Positions 8,996 through 17,893 of a stretch of 64,000 nucleotides of DNA are shown here, piece by piece (the first letter of the stretch is position 1; each line of letters opens with the position of its first letter). The stretch is taken from NCBI GenBank assembly GCA_021208685.1, contig JAJOJJ010000002.1, forward strand, positions 1-64,000, read 5' to 3'. This DNA comes from Saccharospirillaceae bacterium. Its GTDB lineage: Bacteria > Pseudomonadota > Gammaproteobacteria > Pseudomonadales > Oceanobacteraceae. The translations under genes and the position numbers were made by a program. The notes under the pieces were generated by a model. That model ran no database searches, was not told the origin of the DNA, and saw only the letters and a list, made by a program, of their open reading frames with translations.

Positions 8996-10195
8996 ATGAC
9001 AAAGATCCAGGCATTTATCGGGCGCTATCAGCTCAGTCATTTACTGATTCTCGCCGCTCTATTGTTAGTTGTTATGCCGTTAGCGATGGATATTTTCCGC
9101 CTCAATCTGGTTGGTAAATATCTCACCTATGCTTTCGTCGCAGTCGGTTTGGTTTTGTGTTGGGGTTATGGCGGTATTCTCAGCCTTGGTCAGGGAGTTT
9201 TCTTTGGTCTTGGCGGTTATTGCATGGCAATGTTCCTGAAACTGGAGGCCTCATCCCCGGAGCAGACGGCCATCCAGTCAACACCAGGGATTCCGGATTT
9301 TATGGACTGGAATCAGTTAACAGCACTGCCATGGTTCTGGGAGCCATTCCACAGCTTTGGATTTACCTTACTGGCCGTTATTCTTATTCCTGCACTGTTT
9401 GCTTTTATTATTGCCGTAGCAATGTTCAAGCGTCGGGTTGGTGGTGTTTACTTTGCCATTATTACTCAGGCCATCGCTGCCATTCTGACGATTTTAATCA
9501 TCGGTCAGCAAGGCTATACCGGTGGTGTTAATGGCATTACCGACCTGCGTACCCTGCACGGCTGGGATATCCGCACCGACAGCGCCAAGTACATTCTGTA
9601 CTTTATCAATGCATTCCTGCTGATTGGTTGTCTGTTCGCTGCGCGCTACATTATTAAAAGCAAACTTGGCCGCTTACTCGTTGCCATGCGTGAACGGGAA
9701 GACCGCGTGCGCTTTTCCGGTTACGACGTATCCAGCTTCAAAATCTTTATTTACTGCATTGCTGCCGTGTTCTCTGCGATTGGCGGAGCCATGTTTACCC
9801 TTCAGGTTGGCTTTATGTCGCCATCGTTTGTCGGCATCGTTCCTTCGATTGAAATGGTTATTTTCTGTGCCGTCGGCGGCCGTCTGTCGATTCTCGGAGC
9901 GGTGTATGGAACCCTGCTGGTGAACTGGGCCAAAACCAGTTTCTCGGAATCCTTCCCGGAGCTGTGGCTGTTTGCTATGGGTGCTCTCTTTATTGGTGTG
10001 GTAATGGCATTTCCGAATGGCCTGGCCGGTCTTTATCAGACCTATGTTGAACCACGTCTTCAACGCTTTAAGAAGTCATCAGATCCGGCTCTTGCGTCAG
10101 ACATGGATGCTTTGAAAACGGCTGAAATAAAACCCAATAAGACCAAAGATACTGAATCTGCTGCAGAGGAGTACAGTCATGCTGGAAACCAATAA
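8996..10195 (+). CDS. urtC: Urea/amide ABC transporter permease UrtC
   Basis: This is a 399-residue inner-membrane permease of the LivM/UrtC type. It should pair with UrtB to form the translocation pore. It shows about nine hydrophobic segments and the typical cytoplasmic EAA-like loop (LLVAMREREDRVRFSGYDV, near residues 225-243). UrtC-specific features include the CWGYGGILSLGQG segment. The C-terminal 40 residues are hydrophilic. Its end overlaps urtD by 17 bases, which indicates translational coupling. Confidence 0.92.
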   Translation: MTKIQAFIGRYQLSHLLILAALLLVVMPLAMDIFRLNLVGKYLTYAFVAVGLVLCWGYGGILSLGQGVFFGLGGYCMAMFLKLEASSPEQTAIQSTPGIPDFMDWNQLTALPWFWEPFHSFGFTLLAVILIPALFAFIIAVAMFKRRVGGVYFAIITQAIAAILTILIIGQQGYTGGVNGITDLRTLHGWDIRTDSAKYILYFINAFLLIGCLFAARYIIKSKLGRLLVAMREREDRVRFSGYDVSSFKIFIYCIAAVFSAIGGAMFTLQVGFMSPSFVGIVPSIEMVIFCAVGGRLSILGAVYGTLLVNWAKTSFSESFPELWLFAMGALFIGVVMAFPNGLAGLYQTYVEPRLQRFKKSSDPALASDMDALKTAEIKPNKTKDTESAAEEYSHAGNQ

Positions 10196-10943
10196 ATCCA
10201 TTCCGAAGAAAGATTTTGTTCTGAGCATTGAAGGTCTGACGGTTTCTTTCGACGGATTTAAAGCCGTTAACGACTTGTCACTGTATGTCGAAGAGCAGGA
10301 AATCCGCGTCATCATTGGTCCGAATGGTGCCGGTAAAACCACGGTCCTTGATTTAATCTGTGGCCGGACCAAAGCCACAGAAGGTTCAATAAAATTTAAA
10401 GGAAAGGAACTGACAAAATTAAACGAACACCAGATTGTACACGCCGGTGTTGGTCGAAAATTTCAGAACCCATCCATTTATGAAGACCTTACCGTGTTTG
10501 AAAACCTTGAACTTTCATATCCGCGGGGACGCAATGTCTGGGGAGCGCTGACCTTTCGCCGCGATGCTGAAGTGGTAGCCAAAGTTAAGGAAATTGCCGA
10601 CATGATATTCCTCGGTGACAAGCTCGATATGAACGCCGACCTGCTCAGTCATGGTCAGAAGCAATGGCTGGAAATCGGCATGCTGCTGATTCAGGACCCT
10701 GAGCTTCTGATGCTGGATGAGCCCGTCGCCGGAATGTCGGTATCTGAACGTAAACAAACGGCAGAATTATTACAGCGCATTACCAAAGATCGTTCAGTGC
10801 TGGTTATTGAGCATGACATGCAATTTGTCGCGGATATCGCCGATCGGGTAACGGTTCTGCACCAGGGGCAGGTGTTATCTGAAGGGTCTATGGAGAGGGT
10901 TCAGTCAGACCCTAAAGTCATTGAAGTTTATCTCGGCCACTGA
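10179..10943 (+). CDS. urtD: Urea/amide ABC transporter ATP-binding protein UrtD
   Basis: This is a 254-residue cytoplasmic ATPase of the LivG/UrtD type. The Walker A motif is GPNGAGKTT (near residues 47-55), the signature region is LLSHGQKQWLEIGM and Walker B is LLMLDEP, with the H-loop in VIEHDMQFV. The SHGQKQWLEI signature is the form typical of UrtD, as opposed to LSGGQ in LivG. It powers import together with UrtE. It overlaps urtC and sits 21 bases before urtE. Confidence 0.92.
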   Translation: MLETNKSIPKKDFVLSIEGLTVSFDGFKAVNDLSLYVEEQEIRVIIGPNGAGKTTVLDLICGRTKATEGSIKFKGKELTKLNEHQIVHAGVGRKFQNPSIYEDLTVFENLELSYPRGRNVWGALTFRRDAEVVAKVKEIADMIFLGDKLDMNADLLSHGQKQWLEIGMLLIQDPELLMLDEPVAGMSVSERKQTAELLQRITKDRSVLVIEHDMQFVADIADRVTVLHQGQVLSEGSMERVQSDPKVIEVYLGH

Positions 10944-10964
10944 GCTTAAACACGGAGTTATTGT

Positions 10965-11654
10965 ATGTTTCAAGTATCCGATTACAGCGTTGCTTACGGT
11001 CAGAGTGATGTTATCCGCAATCTGAACCTGAGTATTAAACCGAAAGAAATTGTTGCGATTCTGGGACGAAACGGAATGGGTAAAACCACGCTGATGAAAT
11101 CATTAATCGGCATGATTCCCAGTAAAGAAGGCAGCCTTACTCTGGATGGTAAGGAATTATCCGGTTTAAAAAGCTATGAACGAGTAGGTGCAGGCATTGG
11201 CTTTGTTCCTCAGGGACGGATGATATTTTCTACTATGACCGTCTCGGAAAATATCGAAACCGGATTAACCAGCACAGGTGAACGCAAAATCCCATCAGAC
11301 CTGTACAGTCTATTCCCGGTACTGGATGAAATGAAAAACCGCCGTGGCGGTAATTTATCCGGGGGCCAGCAACAACAGCTGGCCATTGCCCGCGCACTGG
11401 CAAGCAATCCAAGCGTGTTATTACTGGATGAGCCAACAGAGGGTATTCAGCCATCCATTATTAAAGAAATGGCACGCACACTGAAGCAAATCCGCACACA
11501 GCGCAATTTATCCATTCTTGTCTCTGAACAGGTACTGAGTTTTGCGCTGGATATTGCCGATCGCATTCTGGTAATTGAAAAAGGCGCCATTGTTCTGGAT
11601 GTACCGGTTGCTGAAGCCGATCAGGCAACCATTACCCGCTATCTGTCTGTTTAA
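10965..11654 (+). CDS. urtE: Urea/amide ABC transporter ATP-binding protein UrtE
   Basis: This is a 229-residue ATPase of the LivF/UrtE type, the second nucleotide-binding subunit. Walker A is GRNGMGKTT (near residues 34-42), the signature motif is [15 protein letters not shown] and Walker B is [10 protein letters not shown]. The [16 protein letters not shown] form is characteristic of UrtE. It is followed 10 bases later by amiE, which ties the transporter directly to amide hydrolysis. Confidence 0.92.
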   Translation: MFQVSDYSVAYGQSDVIRNLNLSIKPKEIVAILGRNGMGKTTLMKSLIGMIPSKEGSLTLDGKELSGLKSYERVGAGIGFVPQGRMIFSTMTVSENIETGLTSTGERKIPSDLYSLFPVLDEMKNRRGGNLSGGQQQQLAIARALASNPSVLLLDEPTEGIQPSIIKEMARTLKQIRTQRNLSILVSEQVLSFALDIADRILVIEKGAIVLDVPVAEADQATITRYLSV

Positions 11655-11664
11655 GGAGCTCATT

Positions 11665-12711
11665 ATGCGACACGGTGATATTTCAAGCAGCAACGATACC
11701 GTCGGTGTGGCTGTGGTGAACTACAAAATGCCACGCCTGCACAGCAAAGAGGATGTTCTGGAAAATGCGAAAAAAATTGCCGACATGATCCTTGGTATTA
11801 AACAGGGATTACCCGGCATGGATCTGATCGTTTTTCCTGAATACAGCACCATGGGAATTATGTATGACCATGATGAAATGATGGCTACCGCCACAACCAT
11901 TCCCGGTGACGAAACCGCTGTTTTTTCTGCGGCCTGTCAGAAATCGAATACCTGGGGAATTTTTTCCCTGACCGGTGAACGGCACGAAGAACATCCACAC
12001 AAAGCACCCTACAACACGCTGGTTCTGATCAATAATCAGGGTGAAATTGTCCAGAAATACCGGAAGTGCCTTCCCTGGTGCCCGATTGAAGGCTGGTATC
12101 CCGGAGACCGAACCTACGTCAGCAATGGTCCTAAGGGGATGAAGATAAGCCTGATTATCTGTGACGACGGCAACTACCCGGAAATATGGCGTGACTGCGC
12201 CATGCGTGGTGCCGAATTAATTGTCCGTTGTCAGGGCTATATGTATCCGGCTAAAGAGCAACAGGTGATGATGGCTAAGTCCATGGCCTGGGCCAATAAC
12301 TGCTACGTAGCCGTGGCCAACGCCAGTGGCTTTGATGGCGTATATTCCTATTTCGGCCACTCCGCCATTATTGGTTTTGACGGACGTACTCTGGGCGAAT
12401 GCGGCGAAGAAGACATGGGCGTGCAATACGCTCAGCTTTCGGTATCGCAAATCCGCGATGCCCGGAAAAACGATCAGTCACAGAATCATTTATTTAAATT
12501 ACTGCACCGCGGCTATACCGGTATGTTCAATTCCGGCGATGGTGAAAAAGGCATAGCAGACTGCCCATTTGAATTTTATCGCAGCTGGGTAATGGATGCA
12601 GAAAAAACCCGTGATCAGGTTGAGGCTTTAACACGCGACACTATTGGTGTGGCCGAGTGTCCGGTGGGTAATTTACCGGGTTCAGAACAATCTCTGGAAG
12701 CCGGGTCCTGA
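11665..12711 (+). CDS. amiE: Aliphatic amidase (EC 3.5.1.4)
   Basis: This is a 348-residue cytoplasmic nitrilase-superfamily amidase that hydrolyses short aliphatic amides such as acetamide and propionamide to the acid and ammonia. It is nearly colinear with Pseudomonas aeruginosa AmiE, starting [19 protein letters not shown]. The catalytic triad falls at the same positions: Glu59 (FPEYS), Lys134 (KYRK) and Cys166 ([11 protein letters not shown]). ATG at 11665 follows aaggag; a longer frame overlapping urtE is rejected. The 20-30 C-terminal residues differ most from known AmiE. Co-expression with the importer suggests that transported amides feed this enzyme. Confidence 0.96.
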   Translation: MRHGDISSSNDTVGVAVVNYKMPRLHSKEDVLENAKKIADMILGIKQGLPGMDLIVFPEYSTMGIMYDHDEMMATATTIPGDETAVFSAACQKSNTWGIFSLTGERHEEHPHKAPYNTLVLINNQGEIVQKYRKCLPWCPIEGWYPGDRTYVSNGPKGMKISLIICDDGNYPEIWRDCAMRGAELIVRCQGYMYPAKEQQVMMAKSMAWANNCYVAVANASGFDGVYSYFGHSAIIGFDGRTLGECGEEDMGVQYAQLSVSQIRDARKNDQSQNHLFKLLHRGYTGMFNSGDGEKGIADCPFEFYRSWVMDAEKTRDQVEALTRDTIGVAECPVGNLPGSEQSLEAGS

Positions 12712-12718
12712 GGTTCTC

Positions 12719-13786
12719 ATGGTATTCATCAACGACAGACTGGCCAGCAACAGCGCTTCTCCTTCATCAGCGCCGCTGTCTGGTTTCGCTTTTGATCCTG
12801 AACGGGTTGAGCATCAGCTGCGCGAACAGATCATTGGCCAGGACCGGGCTATCAGCAGTATCCGGCGTCAGTTGAATATTATTAAAGCCGGACTGAATGA
12901 CAGCAACCGTCCGCTATTAACGGCTTTATTTGTCGGTGATACAGGCGTTGGCAAAACGGAAATGGTGCGCTGCATTGCCCGGGCAATCCACGGCCGTGAA
13001 GAGGCATTCTGCCGTATCGATATGAATACTCTTTCACAAAGTCATTACAGCGCTGCTATCACCGGTGCACCTCCGGGATATGTTGGCAGTAAAGATAATC
13101 TGACGCTGCTGAACCAGGAGTTAATTGAGGGCAGTCTCACGCGTCCCGGCATTGTACTGTTCGATGAAATTGAAAAAGCCAGTAACGATGTTGTACGCAG
13201 TTTGATGAATATTCTGGATAACGGCACGTTAATGCTCGCCTCCGGGCAAAAATTACTCTCATTCCGCAACACACTGGTGTTCATGACCAGCAACGCCGGT
13301 TCCCGTGAATGGTACAGCCGACGCTGGCATCAATGGCTGCCGCAATCTTTGCAGAACCGGTTACGCAAACGTATCCGCCTTCAGGCATTGCAGCGTCGCT
13401 TTGATCACGAATTTCTTAACCGCATTCACTGTACTGAATTTTTCGCACCACTGAATACTTCTGCGCTGCCCGATATCGTACAGATTCAGATTCAGGCGCT
13501 GAATCAGCGTCTGCGCAAACGCGGCATCCGCATTGAATTCAGCGCCAATGCCATACGCTGGCTGTGTTCAACAGGCTTTGAACAACATTTTGGTGCGCGT
13601 GCCATTCAGCGTTTATTCAACCAACAGATACTGGCACCACTGGCCGTCTGCCTGCTTGACCAGCACAGAGATCAGGAACCACTGACGCTGATTGCCGATG
13701 TACAGCAAGGACAATTGATTTTTACCCAAGGGCAGCAGCCCGACTCTGGCATTTCGCCATACCCAAAGGCCGGACAGGCCATATAA
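12719..13786 (+). CDS. amiB: AmiB-like Clp-family AAA+ ATPase of the amidase operon
   Basis: This is a 355-residue single-ring AAA+ ATPase similar to the second ATPase domain of ClpA/ClpB. Walker A is GDTGVGKT (73-80), a pore loop GYVG lies at 120-123, Walker B is VLFDE (146-150), sensor 1 is TSNAG (190-194) and sensor 2 is GARAIQR (292-298), followed by the small ClpB D2-like domain. It lacks a Clp N-domain and an obvious ClpP-binding loop. Its size and position directly after amiE match AmiB of the Pseudomonas amidase operon, whose role is unresolved. ATG at 12719 uses a gagg site overlapping the amiE stop. It may remodel the amidase or transporter (inference). Confidence 0.8.
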   Translation: MVFINDRLASNSASPSSAPLSGFAFDPERVEHQLREQIIGQDRAISSIRRQLNIIKAGLNDSNRPLLTALFVGDTGVGKTEMVRCIARAIHGREEAFCRIDMNTLSQSHYSAAITGAPPGYVGSKDNLTLLNQELIEGSLTRPGIVLFDEIEKASNDVVRSLMNILDNGTLMLASGQKLLSFRNTLVFMTSNAGSREWYSRRWHQWLPQSLQNRLRKRIRLQALQRRFDHEFLNRIHCTEFFAPLNTSALPDIVQIQIQALNQRLRKRGIRIEFSANAIRWLCSTGFEQHFGARAIQRLFNQQILAPLAVCLLDQHRDQEPLTLIADVQQGQLIFTQGQQPDSGISPYPKAGQAI

Positions 13787-13796
13787 GGAGAAGACC

Positions 13797-15029
13797 ATGA
13801 CTGACACCATCATCAAGATTGATCTGAATAAATCCGCGTATGAGCACGATAATGTGCACAACCGCTGGCATCCGGATATTCCTATGGTTGCCACAGTAAA
13901 GCCCGGCGATGATTTTATTGTTGAGTGCTTTGACTGGACCGGCGGACAGATTGCGAATAACGATGACGCTTCTGATGTGCGCGATGTTGATCTTACCAAG
14001 GTGCACTTTCTCTCCGGCCCGATTTCTGTAGAAGGTGCACAACCCGGTGATCTTCTGGAAGTTGATATTCTGGATATCGGGGCATTTGCTGAACAGCAAT
14101 GGGGTTTTAACGGCTTTTTCTCCAAGCAAAACGGCGGCGGTTTTCTGGATAATCATTTTCCCGAAGCGCAGAAATCCATCTGGGATTTTAACGGTATTTA
14201 TACCAAATCCCGTCATGTTCCCGGCGTCGAGTTTGCCGGTATTCTGCATCCCGGCCTGATTGGTTGCCTGCCATCACGCGAAATGCTGGATATGTGGAAT
14301 AAGCGTGAAAAGGAATTATTTGATACCGACCCTGAACGCACACCACAACTTGCCTGCCTGCCGTATGCAGAAACGGCTCATATGGGCCGTATGAAAGGCG
14401 ATGAACGCAATTCCGCTGCGGCAGAAGGTGCCCGCACCGTACCACCGCGTGAACACGGCGGTAACTGCGATATTAAAGATTTAACCCGTGGAGCAAAAGT
14501 GTACTTCCCGGTGTATGTCGACGGTGCCGGCTTATCCGTTGGCGACCTGCACTTCAGCCAGGGTGATGGTGAAATCACCTTCTGTGGTGCCATCGAAATG
14601 GCCGGCTGGATTCACATGCGGGTTAATCTGATTAAAGATGGCATGGCCAAATATCAGATTAAAAATCCGATTTTCAAACCGAGCCCGATGGTACCGAAAT
14701 ACGATGACTACCTGATCTTTGAAGGTATTTCGGTCGACGAAAACGGCAAACAACATTATCTGGATACCAGTATTGCTTACCGTCAGGCCTGTCTGAATGC
14801 CATTAAATATCTGACCCAGTTTGGCTACAGCGAGGCACAGGGCTACGCGATCATCGGTTGTGCGCCGATTCAGGGTCATATCAGTGGCGTGGTGGATATT
14901 CCGAATTCCTGTGCAACATTATGGCTGCCGACGGATATTTTTGAATTTGATATTCAGCCGAATGCCAACGGGCCGGTTAAACATCTGGATGGGTCGGTTG
15001 ATATTCCGAAAGCTCCGGATCTTAAATAA
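13797..15029 (+). CDS. fmdA: Formamidase FmdA (acetamidase/formamidase family)
   Basis: This is a 410-residue cytoplasmic enzyme of the FmdA_AmdA family (PF03069), which hydrolyses formamide to formate and ammonia. The length matches Methylophilus formamidase. Conserved blocks include FDWTGGQI near residue 42, VHFLSGPISVEGAQPGD near 69-85, the HGGNCDIKDL segment (thought to hold active-site or metal ligands in the family) near 220-229, and HFSQGDGEI near 248-256. It lies 10 bases after the AmiB-like gene with an aaggag site. Having both an AmiE-type amidase and this unrelated formamidase in one operon should broaden the range of amides used. Confidence 0.93.
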   Translation: MTDTIIKIDLNKSAYEHDNVHNRWHPDIPMVATVKPGDDFIVECFDWTGGQIANNDDASDVRDVDLTKVHFLSGPISVEGAQPGDLLEVDILDIGAFAEQQWGFNGFFSKQNGGGFLDNHFPEAQKSIWDFNGIYTKSRHVPGVEFAGILHPGLIGCLPSREMLDMWNKREKELFDTDPERTPQLACLPYAETAHMGRMKGDERNSAAAEGARTVPPREHGGNCDIKDLTRGAKVYFPVYVDGAGLSVGDLHFSQGDGEITFCGAIEMAGWIHMRVNLIKDGMAKYQIKNPIFKPSPMVPKYDDYLIFEGISVDENGKQHYLDTSIAYRQACLNAIKYLTQFGYSEAQGYAIIGCAPIQGHISGVVDIPNSCATLWLPTDIFEFDIQPNANGPVKHLDGSVDIPKAPDLK

Positions 15030-15043
15030 AGAGGAAGCCGCAT

Positions 15044-15418
15044 ATGCCACTGTATGATTACAAATGTCCGCAGCATGGTGTGTTTCAGGAACTGGCGAGC
15101 ATGGAAAAGCACGATCAGCCAGCACATTGCCCGCACTGCCAGACGCTGTCGGCACGCATTGTTATGCTGCCACCGCATCTGGCCAGAATGCTGAAGGAAA
15201 CCAGAGATGCAATGGAGCGGAATGAAAAGGCGCAACATGAACCGGAAGTCATGACCAGCAGCCAGTATCACGAACGTGAGCAGGAAAAGCTGGCGCGCCA
15301 TCAGCATAAACATCGCAATGGTTGCGGCTGTGAAACTAAACGCCGCAGCAATCTGATGTATACCGCTGACGGAAATAAGATGTTCCCCGGCATGCGGCCA
15401 TGGATGATCAGCCACTGA
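15044..15418 (+). CDS. fmdB: FmdB-type zinc ribbon regulatory protein
   Basis: This is a 124-residue protein with an N-terminal FmdB-family zinc ribbon (residues 1-40). In most FmdB proteins the two knuckles are CxxC and CxxC. Here the first is C8-P-Q-H11 and the second C29-P-H-C32, so one ligand may be histidine. Residues 75-110 are charged and His-rich and contain a second Cys pair, CGC. FmdB was proposed to regulate formamidase expression in Methylophilus; its biochemical role is unknown. It is the last gene of the operon, 14 bases after fmdA, and a terminator follows 29 bases later. Confidence 0.85.
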   Translation: MPLYDYKCPQHGVFQELASMEKHDQPAHCPHCQTLSARIVMLPPHLARMLKETRDAMERNEKAQHEPEVMTSSQYHEREQEKLARHQHKHRNGCGCETKRRSNLMYTADGNKMFPGMRPWMISH

Positions 15419-15446
15419 TCATCCGTACATTTTCGTCTGTCCTTTT

Positions 15447-15470
15447 CCCCGGCGTTAGCCGGGGCTTTTT
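15447..15470 (+). terminator. Rho-independent terminator of the urt-amidase operon
   Basis: The stem ccccggc/gccgggg with loop gtta is followed by cttttt. It is placed 29 bases after the fmdB stop. Confidence 0.9.
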
Positions 15471-15550
15471 ACGTCCGGAGGAAAAATATTGGCGAGGAAA
15501 ATAGTGACGCAGCACAGACATTGCCCTGAGGAAAATACGGCAGACATAAA

Positions 15551-15574
15551 AAAACCGGCTTTTAGCCGGTTTTT
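15551..15574 (-). terminator. Terminator of deaD (near-symmetrical)
   Basis: The arms aaaaccggct and agccggtttt flank a 3-base loop, with A/T tracts on both sides, so it could work in both directions. It lies 22 bases past the deaD stop on the minus strand. Confidence 0.88.
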
Positions 15575-15595
15575 ATTAACGTTGCGCCGTCTTGA

Positions 15596-17482
15596 TTAGG
15601 CTTCGCGACGCTTGCGTGGGGCACGGGTACCCGGCGCAGGAGCACCGTTATCCCGTGGTTTGCCACGATGCGGTTTCTTGGCAAAACTGTCTTTCTGTCC
15701 TTCAGGACGACGCGGAGCACGACGCGCAGCACCGGCACCACCCTGGGGTACTTCAGACTCTTTATACACTTTAATTTCCAGCGGGCGACCACAAACGCGT
15801 GCTTTACGCAGTTTGCCCATGATCGGGGCTGGCATACCTTCCGGTAAATCAATCACGGCGAAATTATCAAAAATTTCGATATGACCAATGTAATCACTAT
15901 CAAGGTCTGCTTCGTTAGCTACGGCACCGACCAGGTTGCCGGGCTTCAGACCATCGTCATAACCAATGCCTACCATATAGCGGGTCATTTCCACTTCCGG
16001 ATGACCTTTTAATGGTTTTGGCTGCTCTTCCGGCAACGCTTTGCTGCGCGGACCACGCTCGCGTGAATCTCCGCGTGAATCACGGTCACGGGACGGACGC
16101 TCGCTGCGGCTTTCGTTACGCAGTTCACGCTCACGGGCATCGGCCATACGGGCATCCGTCTGCTCATTAATAAACAGAGATTTTTCACCCTGCAGCAGCG
16201 CAGCCAGAGCGGCAGCAACGTCCAGCGCATCGACCGGGTTCTGACTGAGAATGGTTTCAATCATTTCACGGTACTGGTTATTCCGTTCCGGATGAATCGC
16301 ATCCAGGATTTGCGCCTGGAAACGTTCACGGCGTTTTTCGTTGACCATTTTTGCGGTCGGCAGGGGCATTTCTTCAATGGCCTGACGAGTCGCTTTTTCA
16401 ATGTCACGCAGCATGCGTTTTTCACGGCCACGGACAAACACAATGGCTTCACCATTGCGGCCCGCGCGGCCGGTACGGCCAATACGGTGAACGTAAGACT
16501 CGGTATCCTGCGGAATATCGTAGTTGATGACGTGACTGATACGTTCAACGTCCAGACCACGGGCAGCAACGTCGGTCGCCACAATAATATCAAGCTGACC
16601 GGCTTTCAGTTTTTCTACCGCTTTTTCACGCAGCGCCTGAGGAATATCACCGTTTAATGGTGAACATTTAAAGCCGTTGGCCTGCATAAAATCAGCCACT
16701 TCTTCTGTCGCCTGCTTGGTGCGGACGAACACCATCATGGCGTCGAATTCTTCCGTTTCGGCAATACGCAGCAGGGCATCATTTTTATGAGCACCAGCAA
16801 CAAACCAGTAACGCTGACGGATTTTATCGTTGGTGGTGGTCTTGGTCTGAATTTTTACTTCAACCGGGTCTTTCAGATGCGTTTCAGCAACCCGCTGAAT
16901 TTCCCGTGGCATTGTCGCCGAGAACAGAGCGACCTGACGATTGCGCGGTGTATGTTCCAGAATCCAGTTCACATCGTCGATGAAACCCATGCGCAGCATT
17001 TCATCCGCCTCATCCAGAACCACGGCTTTGATGTCCGCCAGGTTCAGGGTGCCACGACGCAGGTGATCCATCACACGGCCTGGAGTACCCACAACCCACT
17101 GCGGGCCGCGTTTGAGTTCGCGCAACTGACTGCCGTAATCAGAACCACCGTAAATAGCAGTAACACCTATACCCGGAATGTATTTGCTGTACGTTTTGAT
17201 GGCTTCAGCCACCTGTTGCGCCAGTTCACGGGTCGGTGCCAGACACAGCACCTGCGGCGAATTAAAATCCGCCTGAGTGCGGCTCAGCAGCGGCAGTGCG
17301 AAGGCAGCGGTTTTACCGGTACCGGTCTGGGCCATGCCCAGAACGTCTTTGCCTTCCAGCAGCGGAGGAATACTTTCAGCCTGAATCGGAGACGGGGCTT
17401 CATAGCCCAGTTCTTCCAGAGTACGGAGAATAGAAAAAGGTAAACCCAGGCTCGCAAAGCCTGTAGGGATAGTATCGGTCAT
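15596..17482 (-). CDS. deaD: DEAD-box ATP-dependent RNA helicase DeaD/CsdA
   Basis: This is a 628-residue RNA helicase, essentially the length of E. coli DeaD. The Q motif is GYEAPSPIQ (27-34), Walker A is AQTGTGKT (51-58), motif II is DEAD (157-160) and motif III is SAT (188-190). The second RecA domain carries the ARGLD and HRIGRTGRAG motifs, followed by the dimerisation region and an RNA-binding DbpA-like domain near residues 485-560. The tail is basic and Arg/Pro/Gly-rich. It unwinds structured RNA in ribosome assembly and mRNA decay, especially in the cold. A 411-base upstream region suggests a long leader, as in other cold-induced helicase genes (inference). Confidence 0.95.
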   Translation of the reverse strand: MTDTIPTGFASLGLPFSILRTLEELGYEAPSPIQAESIPPLLEGKDVLGMAQTGTGKTAAFALPLLSRTQADFNSPQVLCLAPTRELAQQVAEAIKTYSKYIPGIGVTAIYGGSDYGSQLRELKRGPQWVVGTPGRVMDHLRRGTLNLADIKAVVLDEADEMLRMGFIDDVNWILEHTPRNRQVALFSATMPREIQRVAETHLKDPVEVKIQTKTTTNDKIRQRYWFVAGAHKNDALLRIAETEEFDAMMVFVRTKQATEEVADFMQANGFKCSPLNGDIPQALREKAVEKLKAGQLDIIVATDVAARGLDVERISHVINYDIPQDTESYVHRIGRTGRAGRNGEAIVFVRGREKRMLRDIEKATRQAIEEMPLPTAKMVNEKRRERFQAQILDAIHPERNNQYREMIETILSQNPVDALDVAAALAALLQGEKSLFINEQTDARMADARERELRNESRSERPSRDRDSRGDSRERGPRSKALPEEQPKPLKGHPEVEMTRYMVGIGYDDGLKPGNLVGAVANEADLDSDYIGHIEIFDNFAVIDLPEGMPAPIMGKLRKARVCGRPLEIKVYKESEVPQGGAGAARRAPRRPEGQKDSFAKKPHRGKPRDNGAPAPGTRAPRKRREA

Positions 17483-17893
17483 ATTGTACCTGTGTGTAGT
17501 AGAGGAAGGGCTTGGCCGTTCTGGTTCGCACTCTACTGCTCACACGGCTAGGCCCGACTCGTCGGTTTTCTTAAGGGGGGCGTACTATATAGGAAAGCCC
17601 TGCCGGTTGCTTCTATTATTTTTTTGAGTGTAACAGTTGTCAGGTAGAGTCATTGCCTCTGGCCCACTCGGTTGGCCACACCAATGTGGCTCTCCAAGCC
17701 AGTTTGATGCTGCACGACGGGGATATTTGCTGATTACCGGCGATGCTGCCATCTTATTATGAAGCGTGTCAGAATCTCAGCTACGCAAGCGGTGTGGTTG
17801 CTGCTAGTCTGGTCATGAGTGAACGATAACAGGGGTTGTCAGATTGTATTCACGTGTATCAGCAGCCCTGAGATTGGTATCAAGACGTAACAC
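17483..17893. other. Divergent intergenic region between deaD and a sensor kinase gene
   Basis: This 411-base region has no gene I can support. On the minus strand, tatagt with preceding tata-rich bases around 17580-17595 is a possible -10 for deaD and would give a leader of about 100 bases. It is weak because no good -35 box is present. Several short inverted repeats (for example around gttggccacaccaatgtggc, 17672-17691) could be regulatory. Confidence 0.35.
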
